Shown here: positions 19,492 to 29,171 of the stretch, piece after piece | Layout: the number at the start of each line of letters is the position of its first letter | Position numbering within the stretch: position 1 is the first letter of the stretch | NCBI RefSeq assembly: GCF_947499065.1 | Contig: NZ_CANMMT010000005.1 | Location: 1-64,000 of the forward strand | Reading direction: 5' to 3' | Length of the DNA: 64,000 nt | Origin: an uncultured Tenacibaculum sp. | GTDB lineage: Bacteria; Bacteroidota; Bacteroidia; Flavobacteriales; Flavobacteriaceae | The notes under the pieces: model-generated | The model's input: the letters and a program-made list of their open reading frames with translations, nothing else | The model's database searches: none | Told to the model about the DNA's origin: nothing | Translations under genes and position numbers: made by a program

Positions 19492-20385
19492 TTATAATTT
19501 ATTTAAGTATAGGCTTTTTATAATACCATCTGACAATCCAATTTTAGGAACATAAATTTTTCGAGCTCCACTCCATTTCATTGCTGAAAGGTATATTTTA
19601 GTAGCAGGAACAATAACGTCGGCTCTATCTGGGTTTAAACTTAATTCAGATATCCTTTCTTTATAACTCATCTTTTTCAAGAATTGGTATTGAGCATTTA
19701 AGTAAATATATGAAATAGGTTTTCCAGCATCTCTACCAGACATTTTAAACAATTTATTAATATTTCCTCCAGAACCTATTAAGGCAATACGTTTATAGTT
19801 TTGAGTATTTTCCTCAATCCATTGTTGTACTTTCTTAAAAAGAAGTTTGTTTTCAGATTTTTTATTGTTAATCAATCGAACAGTACCAATTTTAAATGAT
19901 TTTGAATTGATAATCTTTCCTTTAGAAAATAAAGTAAACTCGGTACTACCACCTCCAACATCTACATATAAATAGGTTGCGTCAGATTCTATTAATTCAT
20001 TTAAATCGGTAGAGAATATAATTGCGGCTTCTTTTTTACCATCAATAATATCAATTTCTACTTCAGTTTTTTCTAAAATGGTTTTGGCTACTTCATCTCC
20101 ATTTTCAGCTTCTCTCATTGCTGAGGTTGCACAAGCCTTGTATCTTTCAACTCCATGCACTTTCATAATTAATTTGAAAGCTTCCATGGCATCAATCATT
20201 CTACTGGTATTTTCTTCTGAAATAGCTCCAGAAACAAAAGAATCCGCTCCTAAACGAATAGGAACACGAACTAAAGAAGATTTTTTAAATAAGGGTTCTT
20301 TATTTTTTTGTTCTATAACATTGGCAACTAAGAGTCTTACTGCATTAGATCCTATATCTATAGCGCCATATTTTTTTATTTTCAA
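19492..20385 (-). CDS. Ppx/GppA phosphatase family protein (exopolyphosphatase-like)
   Basis: YGAIDIGSNAVRLLVANV, ATSAMREAENGDEV, YVDVGGGSTEFTLF, IALIGSGGNINKLF. Confidence 0.93.
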   Translation of the reverse strand: MKIKKYGAIDIGSNAVRLLVANVIEQKNKEPLFKKSSLVRVPIRLGADSFVSGAISEENTSRMIDAMEAFKLIMKVHGVERYKACATSAMREAENGDEVAKTILEKTEVEIDIIDGKKEAAIIFSTDLNELIESDATYLYVDVGGGSTEFTLFSKGKIINSKSFKIGTVRLINNKKSENKLLFKKVQQWIEENTQNYKRIALIGSGGNINKLFKMSGRDAGKPISYIYLNAQYQFLKKMSYKERISELSLNPDRADVIVPATKIYLSAMKWSGARKIYVPKIGLSDGIIKSLYLNKL

Positions 20386-20396
20386 AATATATAATT

Positions 20397-20885
20397 TTAT
20401 CTATGATTCTTTGGAAACTCAACTAAGGTAGTAACACCTTTCTTAATGTTTTTCCAATGTTTTTCATTAAATTGAATACCAATAACTCCACAGGTTGCTA
20501 CATGCGCTATTGGTTTGTCACCAAATTTATTAACAAAACTGTTAATACCATGGTCATGACTAAATATTATAGCACTATTAAAACTATCGTCTAGTGCTTT
20601 AACGGTTTTTACTAAATAACCATCACTAAAACTATACAATTGTCGTTTAATTTGCAAGTTTGAAAGTGGGTAGCCGAAGTTTTCGCAAAAGATTACTGCG
20701 GTATGAAGAGCCCTGTTTGCACTACTTGAAACAAAAACATCTGGTTTATTTATTTCTTTAGCAAGATATTTAGATAATAGATGTGCATCATTAATACCAC
20801 GCTCTTTTAGAGGCCTGTCAATGTCTGCTACACTGTCATATTTCCAAGAAGACTTGGCGTGACGAACGATATAAAGTGTTTTCAT
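20397..20885 (-). CDS. SixA-like phosphohistidine phosphatase (histidine phosphatase family)
   Basis: TLYIVRHAKSSWKYDSVADIDRPLKERG. Confidence 0.9.
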   Translation of the reverse strand: MKTLYIVRHAKSSWKYDSVADIDRPLKERGINDAHLLSKYLAKEINKPDVFVSSSANRALHTAVIFCENFGYPLSNLQIKRQLYSFSDGYLVKTVKALDDSFNSAIIFSHDHGINSFVNKFGDKPIAHVATCGVIGIQFNEKHWKNIKKGVTTLVEFPKNHR

Positions 20886-20916
20886 TTAATTTAATAAAAG
20901 CTTTGTAAATATAAAA

Positions 20917-21564
20917 CTATGGGGCTAAACGTTCAAGTTTCCAAGAAAAATCTTTTTGCAAGGTATATCGAATGCGATCGTGCATTCTATTGGGGCGTCC
21001 TTGCCAAAATTCTATAGAAACAGGTTTTACCATGAATCCTCCCCAATGTGGAGGACGTGTAATTTCTTTACCTTTAAACCTTTCTTCGGTTTCTTTTAAT
21101 TTATTATCTAGTTCTTCACGAGAAGCTACTACTTCACTTTGATTTGAAGCCCAAGCTCCTAATTTACTACCATCTGGTCTTGATTCAAAATAACCGTCCG
21201 ATAAGTTCTCTGCTAGTTTTTCTGCTTTTCCTTTTATAATTATTTGCTGCTCTAAGCCTGCCCAGAAAAACGATAAGCATACATTATTGTTTTTTACTAT
21301 TGCCTTTCCTTTCTCTGAATTGTAATTGGTATAGAATACAAAGCCTTCCCAAGTATATTTTTTTAATAATACAACTCTGTTTTTAGGGAAACCGTCCAAT
21401 CCTAATGATGAAATGGTCATAGCATTGGCTTCATCTACCATTTCTGATTCATCGGCTACAAAAAACCAATCTCTAAATAGTTCAATTGGGTTTTCTGGAC
21501 AATGTTCTTTTAATAATTCCTTTTTCTCGTATGATTTTCTATAATTGCTTAAATCGTGTGACAT
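20917..21564 (-). CDS. pdxH: Pyridoxamine 5'-phosphate oxidase
   Basis: NAMTISSLGLDGFPKNRVVLLKKYTWEGFVFYTNYNSEKGK, PPHWGGFMVKPVSIEFWQGRPNRMHDRIRY...LERLAP. Confidence 0.96.
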   Translation of the reverse strand: MSHDLSNYRKSYEKKELLKEHCPENPIELFRDWFFVADESEMVDEANAMTISSLGLDGFPKNRVVLLKKYTWEGFVFYTNYNSEKGKAIVKNNNVCLSFFWAGLEQQIIIKGKAEKLAENLSDGYFESRPDGSKLGAWASNQSEVVASREELDNKLKETEERFKGKEITRPPHWGGFMVKPVSIEFWQGRPNRMHDRIRYTLQKDFSWKLERLAP

Positions 21565-21800
21565 TATAAGTTTTTATACTGTGTAAAAGTACGATTTTAT
21601 ATAGTGTTAGTGGCTTTTTAGCTTGTGAAATTTAGCAAGATTTGGAAAATAGAAAGCAAGAAATGTCAAGTTTGAAACATAAAGTGTGAGTTAGTTTTGT
21701 GCAAGAAAAACAGTTCGTCAATATAATTATACAGTTGGGTATTGTTTTTTACTTTAAAAATTAAAAAGAGCGCAGTTTTGTCCTATCAAATAACAAAACA

Positions 21801-23957
21801 ATGAAACAACTATTATTTATTTTAGCTTTATTTATTCAGTGCAGCATATTTGCTCAAACTACTATTTCTGGAAATGTAGTAGATGAAAAGGGTGTTCCAA
21901 TTGAAGGAGCAAATGTATACTTAGATGGTACGTATGATGGTACTTCTACTGATGCTGAAGGAAACTTTTCTTTTAGAACTTCTGAAAAAGGCACTCAAGT
22001 TTTAACCATCTCTTTTATTTCTTTTGAAACCTTTATTAAAACTGCAGATGTTACACAACTAAAAAATGTAAAAGTTAAATTAAGAGAAGACGTTAATACT
22101 TTAGATGCTGTTAACATTAATGCGGGAACTTTTGAAGCTGGTGATAACGCTAAGGTTACTGCTTTAAAACCTTTGGATATTGTAACCACAGCTAGTGCTT
22201 TGGGGGATTTTGTAGGTGCTTTACAAACACTTCCTGGTACTTCTGCAAATGAAGAAGATGGGCGTTTATTTGTGCGTGGAGGTGATGCAAATGAAGCTCA
22301 AATTTTTGTTGATGGTATCCGTGTGTTTACTCCATATGCTCCTTCAGCAAGAAACATTCCTACTCGTGGTCGTTTTTCTCCTTTCTTATTTAAAGGTATT
22401 AACTTTTCTACTGGTGGTTACTCTGCTGAATATGGTCAAGCTTTGTCGAGTGTACTATTATTAAATACGAATGATGAGGCTTTAGAAGAAAAAACTGATT
22501 TGTCTTTTATGACTGTAGGTTTGGGTGTTGGAAATACTCAGATTTTCGGAAAGAACTCTTTAAGTGTTAATGCTTCTTATATTAATCTAGCTCCATATCA
22601 AAACTTATTTCCTGACAGAAATAAATGGAACAGACCTGTTCAAGCTTTAAGTGGAGAAGCTGTGTATAGGTTTAAGTTTGAAGATGAGTCGATATTAAAA
22701 TTATATGGTGCTTTTAGTTATACTGATTTTGATATGATTCAGGATGATATTAACTATGTTGATGGTTTTCGTTTTGGTTTAAGAAATAGAAATCTATACT
22801 TTAACTCTTCGTATAAAAACAGTTTTGGGAATGGATGGAAAATTAGAACTGGTTTCAGTTTTACTAATGATTATTCTGATATCAATGTTTTAGATGATAA
22901 AGTTATTGATGAAGAAAATTCTGCTCATATGAAAGTTGCTTTGCAAAAACGTTTTTCTAACAGATTTAAATTAAACTTTGGTGCTGAGTATTTTATTACA
23001 GACTTTGCTGAAGATTTTAGAGGAGCTAGTAGCGGAAACTTTAACTATGGTTTTGATAATAATATTGTTGCTACTTATGCTGAAGCTGATATTTTCTTTT
23101 CTAAAAAGTTAGGTTCTAAGATTGGGGTTCGTGGTGAGTATTCTGAGTTATTTAATGAGTTTACAGTTTCTCCAAGAGTATCGTTAGCCTATAAATCTGG
23201 TGAAAGTTCTCAGTTCTCTTTAGCATATGGTCGTTTCTATCAGAATCCTAAGAATGATTATTTAAAGTTTAATACCAATTTTAAAGCTGAAAACACGTCT
23301 CATTTTATTGCGAACTTTCAATATGTGAAAAACAAACAGATTTTTAGAATTGATGGTTATTACAAAAAGTATAATGATTTAGTGAAGTACGATACGAATT
23401 TTGCCTTGCCTACATCTAATTATTCTAACTTGGGTGAAGGTTATGCTAAGGGGATTGATGTGTTTTGGAGAGATAATAAAAATATTAAGAATACCGACTA
23501 TTGGGTTTCGTACTCATTTTTAGATACTGAAAGAGATTATAAGAATTATCCTACCAAGGCAACTCCTAATTTCGCTTCTTCGCATAATGTTTCTGTGGTT
23601 GCTAAACATTGGATTGCCGATTGGAAAAGTCAAGTTGGATTTAGTTACAACTTTGCTTCTGGTAGAACTTATACGAACCCTAATGAACCTGGTTTCTTAA
23701 ATAATAAAACAAAGAACTATAATTCGGTAAGTGTAAACTGGGCATATTTATTGAGTCAACAAAAAATTCTGTATTTTTCTGTAAACAATGTTTTAGGTAC
23801 TCAAAATGTTTTTGGATATAATTATAAAAATACGCCTAATGTTAATGGAACTTTTGATAGACAAGCTATTACTCCAAATGCTGATACCTTTTTCTTTGTT
23901 GGATTTTTCTGGACAATAAGTGATAATAAAAAAGATAATCAATTAAATAATTTATAA
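21801..23957 (+). CDS. TonB-dependent receptor with N-terminal carboxypeptidase-D regulatory-like domain
   Basis: ISGNVVDEKGVPIEGANVYLDGTYDGTSTDAEGNFSF; plug GRLFVRGGDANEAQIFVDGIRVF; barrel C-terminus. Confidence 0.92.
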   Translation: MKQLLFILALFIQCSIFAQTTISGNVVDEKGVPIEGANVYLDGTYDGTSTDAEGNFSFRTSEKGTQVLTISFISFETFIKTADVTQLKNVKVKLREDVNTLDAVNINAGTFEAGDNAKVTALKPLDIVTTASALGDFVGALQTLPGTSANEEDGRLFVRGGDANEAQIFVDGIRVFTPYAPSARNIPTRGRFSPFLFKGINFSTGGYSAEYGQALSSVLLLNTNDEALEEKTDLSFMTVGLGVGNTQIFGKNSLSVNASYINLAPYQNLFPDRNKWNRPVQALSGEAVYRFKFEDESILKLYGAFSYTDFDMIQDDINYVDGFRFGLRNRNLYFNSSYKNSFGNGWKIRTGFSFTNDYSDINVLDDKVIDEENSAHMKVALQKRFSNRFKLNFGAEYFITDFAEDFRGASSGNFNYGFDNNIVATYAEADIFFSKKLGSKIGVRGEYSELFNEFTVSPRVSLAYKSGESSQFSLAYGRFYQNPKNDYLKFNTNFKAENTSHFIANFQYVKNKQIFRIDGYYKKYNDLVKYDTNFALPTSNYSNLGEGYAKGIDVFWRDNKNIKNTDYWVSYSFLDTERDYKNYPTKATPNFASSHNVSVVAKHWIADWKSQVGFSYNFASGRTYTNPNEPGFLNNKTKNYNSVSVNWAYLLSQQKILYFSVNNVLGTQNVFGYNYKNTPNVNGTFDRQAITPNADTFFFVGFFWTISDNKKDNQLNNL

Positions 23958-24060
23958 GTTTTACAGTTCAGTATTAAAAAAGTACAATTCAGACAAAGTC
24001 TTTTTTATTGCCTCTATATAATCATCAAATTTGAAGAGTCAATTAATTAAAACTCTAAAA

Positions 24061-24867
24061 ATGAAAAAAGTAAAAATAAGTATCATCATATTTCTTACAG
24101 CTGTTTGTCAGTTTGCCAATGCTCAGTTTGAAGATAAATTTTATTTTCCTAAAAAAGATTGGATAGAAGTTTCAGTACCATATTCAGAAGAATTTATTCC
24201 TGTAAATACTGATACAATTCATACAGCTTTCTTTAAATCAACAGCAAAGCCTAAGGCAACTATTATGTTTTTTCATGGGGCAGGAGGTAATATTTCAACT
24301 TATATGTATATGATTGAACCTTTACTTGAAAACGGATACCAAGTGTATGCTGTAGATTTTAGAGGTTATGGAAAATCGACTGGAAAATCAACTCATATAA
24401 ACATTAAAGAAGATGTAAGGGTAGTATATTCAAAAATGAAAATGCAAGAGAAGATAAGTGGGACAAAATTGATAGTGATGGGAGCTTCTCTAGGATGTCA
24501 AATTGCTACTTACATAGCCAATGATAAACAAGATGAGGTTGCTGCATTAATTTTGGATGGAGGTTTTGCATCATTTGCCGATGTAGCTAAGTTATATGCT
24601 CCAAAAGAAGCACATTCTTATATTGATATGGCTTTAGGTAAAATGTACCCTTCTAAAGAAGTGATTAAAGAAATTGAAAATATGCCAAAGCTAATTATAC
24701 ATGGGGAAAATGATAAGTCTATTCCTATGAGTCAGTCAGAAATTGTATTTAAAAACGCTAAAGAACCAAAAGCGTTTTTTATTTCAGAAAATGATCATTT
24801 AGATGCGTTAAAATTAGAAACAAAAAAAGTAATTAAGGAAATAGATAAACTAATAACAGTTCAGTAA
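24061..24867 (+). CDS. Alpha/beta hydrolase with signal peptide
   Basis: IMFFHGAGGNISTY, AVDFRGYGKSTGKSTH, VMGASLGCQIATY; start refined from 24031. Confidence 0.88.
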   Translation: MKKVKISIIIFLTAVCQFANAQFEDKFYFPKKDWIEVSVPYSEEFIPVNTDTIHTAFFKSTAKPKATIMFFHGAGGNISTYMYMIEPLLENGYQVYAVDFRGYGKSTGKSTHINIKEDVRVVYSKMKMQEKISGTKLIVMGASLGCQIATYIANDKQDEVAALILDGGFASFADVAKLYAPKEAHSYIDMALGKMYPSKEVIKEIENMPKLIIHGENDKSIPMSQSEIVFKNAKEPKAFFISENDHLDALKLETKKVIKEIDKLITVQ

Positions 24868-24950
24868 TATAATTTAACAACTCAGAATAATTTATTGTTT
24901 CATATTAAAGAAGTTATTGATATTTGAAAACACAATTAAAAACCAACACT

Positions 24951-25370
24951 ATGCAAAGAATCATTTTACTAACCGTGCTAATTTTTGGAGGAATGTTAAG
25001 TACTCTAGCACAAAATAATCACACGATAACTATTGATTTCACAGGAATGAAATCTGATAAAGGAAGCTTATTTGTAGCCTTATACAATTCTAAAGATTCT
25101 TTTTTAAAGAATGGTTATAAAGGGGAAATTGTTAAGATTAACGAAAAGAAAGCCACTGTACAATTTAAAGATGTTCCTTCTGGTACTTACGCTGTTTCTT
25201 CTTTTCACGATGAAAATGATAATAAAAAAATGGACACCAACTTTTTTGGTATTCCAAAAGAACCTATAGGGATTTCTAACGATGCCAAAGGGTTTATGGG
25301 CCCTCCAAAATACAAGGATGCAAAATTTGAAGTAAACAAAGACACAACACTATCAATTAACGTAAAATAA
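24951..25370 (+). CDS. DUF2141 domain-containing secreted protein
   Basis: DFTGMKSDKGSLFVALYNSKDSFL...SGTYAVSSFHDENDNKKMDTNFFGIPKEPIGISNDAKG.MGPPKY; start refined from the TTG at 24924. Confidence 0.88.
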   Translation: MQRIILLTVLIFGGMLSTLAQNNHTITIDFTGMKSDKGSLFVALYNSKDSFLKNGYKGEIVKINEKKATVQFKDVPSGTYAVSSFHDENDNKKMDTNFFGIPKEPIGISNDAKGFMGPPKYKDAKFEVNKDTTLSINVK

Positions 25371-25376
25371 TTAAAC

Positions 25377-26003
25377 ATGAAAAAAGTAATCACAATAATC
25401 ATATTGGTTTTCGCTACTAATATGTTCGCACAAAGTCAATATGAAAAAGGAATGGCCAAAGCTTTTGATCTTTGGGAAAATAAAAAGAACGCTGAAGCTT
25501 CTCAATTATTTGAAAGAATTGCAAAAGCTGAAAAAGACAATTGGTTGCCTCCATACTATGCAGCTACCATTGAAATTTTAGGAAGTTTTCAAATAAAAGA
25601 AGAAGCTAAGTTAATAGCTAAGCTTACGAAAGCTCAAGAGTTTTTAGATATGGCGAAAGCTGTTTCTCCAAACAATCCTGAGATTTTAATTACTCAAGCC
25701 TTTTTAAATGTTGGATACATGGCTTTTGATGGAAAAAAATATGGAATGACTAAGTCTATGGCAAATGCTAGTTTATATGCTAAGGCTTTTGAATTAGCAC
25801 CTAATAATCCAAGAGTTGTTTTAAGTAAGGCAGAATCTGATATGGGAGCGGCTCGTTTCTTTGGACAGTCTACAGAACCATTTTGTAAAGATGTTAAAAG
25901 AGCTATTGAACTTGCTAAGAAAGAAAAAATTAGTCAGAAATTTTACCCAAGGTTTATGATGAAAAGGGCTGAGGGTGTGTTGAAACAATGTGAGAAAAAA
26001 TAA
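25377..26003 (+). CDS. TPR-like secreted hypothetical protein
   Basis: Signal peptide; helical repeats AFDLWENKKNAEASQLFERIAKAEKDNW. Confidence 0.75.
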   Translation: MKKVITIIILVFATNMFAQSQYEKGMAKAFDLWENKKNAEASQLFERIAKAEKDNWLPPYYAATIEILGSFQIKEEAKLIAKLTKAQEFLDMAKAVSPNNPEILITQAFLNVGYMAFDGKKYGMTKSMANASLYAKAFELAPNNPRVVLSKAESDMGAARFFGQSTEPFCKDVKRAIELAKKEKISQKFYPRFMMKRAEGVLKQCEKK

Positions 26004-26059
26004 CATAAAGTTCATAATCAAATAGCTATTTTTACAATCCACAACACAAACTAAAATTA

Positions 26060-26722
26060 ATGGCTTTAAAAGCAGTATTATTTGATATGGACGGTGTTAT
26101 TGTAGACACTGAGCCTTTACACAAACAAGCATATTTTTTAATGTTCGAAAAAGTAGGGATTGATGTTTCTCAGGAATTATACAATTCTTATACCGGACAA
26201 TCTACTATTGAAATATGTAAGGATTTAGTTAATAAATTTAACTTATCGTTAGCAGCTACCGAATTGGTGGCTTATAAAAGAGCCTTTTTTAAAGAGCTCT
26301 TTTTTTCTGATGATAACGATTTACAATTATTAGATGGCGTTTTCGATTTAATTAAAGATTATTACGATAACAATGTTACTTTGGTTTTAGCTTCTTCGGC
26401 TTCTATGGTTACTATCAATAATGTTTTTGATAAATTTGGATTGAACCCATACTTTAAAGGTAAAATTAGTGGTGCCGATTTAAAGGCTTCGAAGCCGCAT
26501 CCTGAAATTTTTATAAAAGCTGCTGAAATTGCTGGTTTTGCTAAGGAGGAGTGTATAGTTATAGAAGATTCTACCAATGGTATTAGAGCTGCTTACGATG
26601 GAGGAATTTTCTGTGTTGCTTATAAAAGCACTCATTCTAAAGGACAAGATTATAGTTTAGCTCAGAAAATAGTTACTAGTTTTTCTGAAATCAAATATGA
26701 TTTGAGTAAAGAACTTGTTTAG
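26060..26722 (+). CDS. HAD family hydrolase, beta-phosphoglucomutase-like
   Basis: VLFDMDGVIVDTEPLHKQAY, LASSASM, KPHPEIFIKAAE, VIEDSTNGIRAA. Confidence 0.93.
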   Translation: MALKAVLFDMDGVIVDTEPLHKQAYFLMFEKVGIDVSQELYNSYTGQSTIEICKDLVNKFNLSLAATELVAYKRAFFKELFFSDDNDLQLLDGVFDLIKDYYDNNVTLVLASSASMVTINNVFDKFGLNPYFKGKISGADLKASKPHPEIFIKAAEIAGFAKEECIVIEDSTNGIRAAYDGGIFCVAYKSTHSKGQDYSLAQKIVTSFSEIKYDLSKELV

Positions 26723-27438
26723 TTTGCTTCTTTTATAATGTATTCTATCATTTTATGAAATGATGTAGAATCGCTAATCCATTGTGAATAGTCTTTATAG
26801 TTTAATTCTTTTAGGCTTTTCTCTGGATGTAACTTATGATATATTGTCAAAGCTGCTAGGAAACTTCCAGCTTTTGACGGATGAAAATTGTCAAGGCTAT
26901 ATAGTTTTGACAATTTTTTATTTGTATTGTAGGCTTTCCATACTTTTCCTACTGGAAATAGTAAGGCGTTATTTTTCTTTGCTGCAGTTTCATGGTTTTG
27001 GATTACTTTATCAAATGTATAGTAATATTGTACCGATGGCCATACCATAAAATATCCTAACTGTGCTTGGTGTTTACTTACTAAGGTTTTCATTTTTGCT
27101 CCATCTTCTTCTAACATTCTTTTACCTGCTGCTTGCGATGATGGTCCTTGTTGTATTAGTATATAATCGTATTGTTTCTTGTTAAGTTGTTTTTGCACGT
27201 TTCCATCGTGTAAATGATCTATAATTGCATAGTTTGGTAAACATATACTTGTGGTACTTATAGTTGTTCCATTTTGTTTACCTATGTATTCTAATATTTG
27301 CGGCATGTTATTAGAATAAGTTAAACTATTACCAACAAACATTATTCTTTGTGCGTTTACTGATACTTGTATTAATATAATGATGAGTAGGATTATTCTT
27401 TTCAAGACTAACTTTTTTCTAAATTGAACTTGTAACAA
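26719..27438 (-). CDS. SGNH/GDSL hydrolase-like secreted protein
   Basis: RIMFVGNSLTYSNNMPQILEYI; DNFHPSKAGSFLAAL. Confidence 0.85.
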   Translation of the reverse strand: MLQVQFRKKLVLKRIILLIIILIQVSVNAQRIMFVGNSLTYSNNMPQILEYIGKQNGTTISTTSICLPNYAIIDHLHDGNVQKQLNKKQYDYILIQQGPSSQAAGKRMLEEDGAKMKTLVSKHQAQLGYFMVWPSVQYYYTFDKVIQNHETAAKKNNALLFPVGKVWKAYNTNKKLSKLYSLDNFHPSKAGSFLAALTIYHKLHPEKSLKELNYKDYSQWISDSTSFHKMIEYIIKEAN

Positions 27439-27447
27439 AGATAACTG

Positions 27448-27481
27448 AAAAGAGGTGAATGTGTTTTTCTCCTCTTTTCTG
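27448..27481 (-). terminator. Hairpin downstream of the nitroreductase gene
   Basis: gaaaagagg...cctcttttc. Confidence 0.55.
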
Positions 27482-27501
27482 CTTTCTTTTAATCGAATTT
27501 A

Positions 27502-28164
27502 TTATTTCCAAGTTACTATGTTTTCTAGTGTTCTTCTTGACTTTTCTCTTGGTTCATCTTTTCTATATCCAAATGCTACCATGTATGAAAGTCCATATTT
27601 TTCTGTATCTATTCCAAACTTTTCTTTTAATACTTCTTCTGTTTTTTCTTGATGGAATCCTTCTATGGGGCAGCTATCTATTCCTATTAATGCTGCTGAG
27701 GTCATCATGTTTGCTAGTGGAATATAGGTTTGTTTTGATGCCCAATCGAATAAATGTCTGTCAGTATCTAAGTTAAAGTCTCTTTCTTGGAACTCTCTGT
27801 AAAGCTTTGTGTAGGTTTCCATTACATCTTCTGGAAACTGTTTTACATCTTTCATCATATGTGTTATGTATTCGCTGTTCCATTTGGTCATTGGCGATTT
27901 CATGGTTAATCCTAATACATAATGACTTGCTGTATCTAATTTTAAAGGTGCTCCCCAAGCTACTGGTTTTAGTAATTCTCTTAATTCTTTGTCTTGCACT
28001 ACTACAAAATGCCATGGTTCAAACCCAAATGAGCTTGGTGATAGCTGTGCTGTTTTTAAGATGAAATTAAAATCTTCTTCTGTTATTTTTTTTGTGCTAT
28101 CGAATTCTTTACATGCATGTCTGTTATTAAACGCATTGATAATGTTTTCTTTAGTGATATTCAT
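27502..28164 (-). CDS. NAD(P)H-dependent oxidoreductase (nitroreductase family)
   Basis: FNNRHACKEFDSTKKITEEDFNFIL..AQLSPSSFGFEPWHFVVV; GIDSCPIEGFH. Confidence 0.92.
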   Translation of the reverse strand: MNITKENIINAFNNRHACKEFDSTKKITEEDFNFILKTAQLSPSSFGFEPWHFVVVQDKELRELLKPVAWGAPLKLDTASHYVLGLTMKSPMTKWNSEYITHMMKDVKQFPEDVMETYTKLYREFQERDFNLDTDRHLFDWASKQTYIPLANMMTSAALIGIDSCPIEGFHQEKTEEVLKEKFGIDTEKYGLSYMVAFGYRKDEPREKSRRTLENIVTWK

Positions 28165-28178
28165 TTGTGTATTTTTTA

Positions 28179-28197
28179 TACTATAATTATTATAGTA
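28179..28197. promoter_or_regulatory. Palindromic operator in the divergent HxlR/nitroreductase intergenic region
   Basis: TACTATAA-TTA-TTATAGTA, perfect 8-bp arms. Confidence 0.7.
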
Positions 28198-28218
28198 GCA
28201 AAATTAAGTATAGTTGTT

Positions 28219-28226
28219 TATCTTTG
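28219..28226 (+). promoter_or_regulatory. -7 element (TATCTTTG) for the HxlR gene
   Basis: TAnnTTTG upstream of the ATG at 28265. Confidence 0.5.
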
Positions 28227-28264
28227 CAATAACGGTCAAAAAGGATAGTTTAAATTTTTTGTTT

Positions 28265-28600
28265 ATGCATACGTTTAATGGTACTAAATACCCATGCTGT
28301 ACTAGCTTAACCATGGGATTGATAGGAGGGAAGTGGAAAACGGTAATTTTATATTACTTAAAAGATAAAACCCTACGTTATAATGAGCTTCGTAAAGAAA
28401 TGCCTACGGTTACCGAGCGTACTTTGAGTTTGCAATTAAAGAAATTGGAAGAGGATGGTATTATTAAAAGAAAAGTATATGTTTCTAAGCCTCCTTTAAA
28501 AGTTGAGTATTCTTTGACTGATTTTGGTAAAACCTTGATTCCTGTAATTGAAGCCATTGCCGATTGGGGTGACTATGTGGTGAATTCTTACCAAAAGTAA
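28265..28600 (+). CDS. HxlR family winged-helix transcriptional regulator
   Basis: CCTSLTMGLIGGKWKTVILYYLKDKTLRYNELRKEMPTVTERTLSLQLKKLEEDGIIKRKVY; start refined from the TTG at 28214. Confidence 0.92.
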   Translation: MHTFNGTKYPCCTSLTMGLIGGKWKTVILYYLKDKTLRYNELRKEMPTVTERTLSLQLKKLEEDGIIKRKVYVSKPPLKVEYSLTDFGKTLIPVIEAIADWGDYVVNSYQK

Positions 28601-28630
28601 ATTCTTTCCCTAAAAGATGATGAAATAAAA

Positions 28631-28650
28631 AAACGAACCGAAGTTCGTTT
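28631..28650 (-). terminator. Hairpin between the convergent HxlR and GG-leader peptide genes
   Basis: aaacgaac-cgaa-gttcgttt. Confidence 0.7.
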
Positions 28651-28660
28651 GTGTGATTCA

Positions 28661-28840
28661 TTATAATATTTGACAATAACCTAACCAACAGCTAAATCCT
28701 TCATAGGCAAATATTGGATGGTTAGCCCATCTTCTTTTGCAATCTAAAGCAGTGTTACAAGTTCCCCATCTTCCTCCATGGACTTGTTTTTGTTCTTTTT
28801 TACTTAATTCTGTTCCTAAGTTAGAAATGTTTTTTAACAT
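28661..28840 (-). CDS. Double-glycine-leader, Cys-containing small peptide (bacteriocin/RiPP-like precursor), 59 aa
   Basis: MLKNISNLGTELSKKEQKQVHGG | RWGTCNTALDCKRRWANHPIFAYEGFSCWLGYCQIL; start refined from 28891 to the Met at 28840. Confidence 0.7.
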   Translation of the reverse strand: MLKNISNLGTELSKKEQKQVHGGRWGTCNTALDCKRRWANHPIFAYEGFSCWLGYCQIL

Positions 28841-28992
28841 GATGTAGTTTTTTAAGTTTCTCAAAACTAGTGCTTTTGGTTTTTGAATCATGATAAAAAA
28901 CCTTACTTATAGTAAGGTAAATCCTTACTTTTTAAAGTTTTATATGTTTTGGAGAATTATATTATTGATGTGTGGGAGAAGTCTATTATCAG

Positions 28993-29085
28993 TTATATAG
29001 TATGCATAGATGTCTTATCTGAATATTCTTCTTTCCAGTAATGTAAATCATTTAAAGGACTTTGCTTTTTATTACAAATGAAATG
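28993..29085 (-). pseudogene. Truncated paralogous fragment of the 31239..31535 gene
   Basis: Reverse strand reads FICNKKQSPLNDLHYWKEEYSDKTSMHTI*, versus HYWKEEYSNETSMQTIACRF* of the intact gene; no start in this frame. Confidence 0.65.
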
Positions 29086-29171
29086 TTAATTACTTGAAAA
29101 TACCTAATCATAGGGAGTGTATAAAATCTAGTAAATAAGATATTTAACAAAGTTTAACTAACAACTATAAA

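Noticed and set aside
22216-22464. Overlapping Leu-rich ORF within the TonB-dependent receptor gene, and similar shadows (27459..27776, 27773..28015, 49496..49723, 55496..55726)
   Set aside because: Lie wholly or largely on alternative frames or antisense of confident genes; composition is that of shadow translation.
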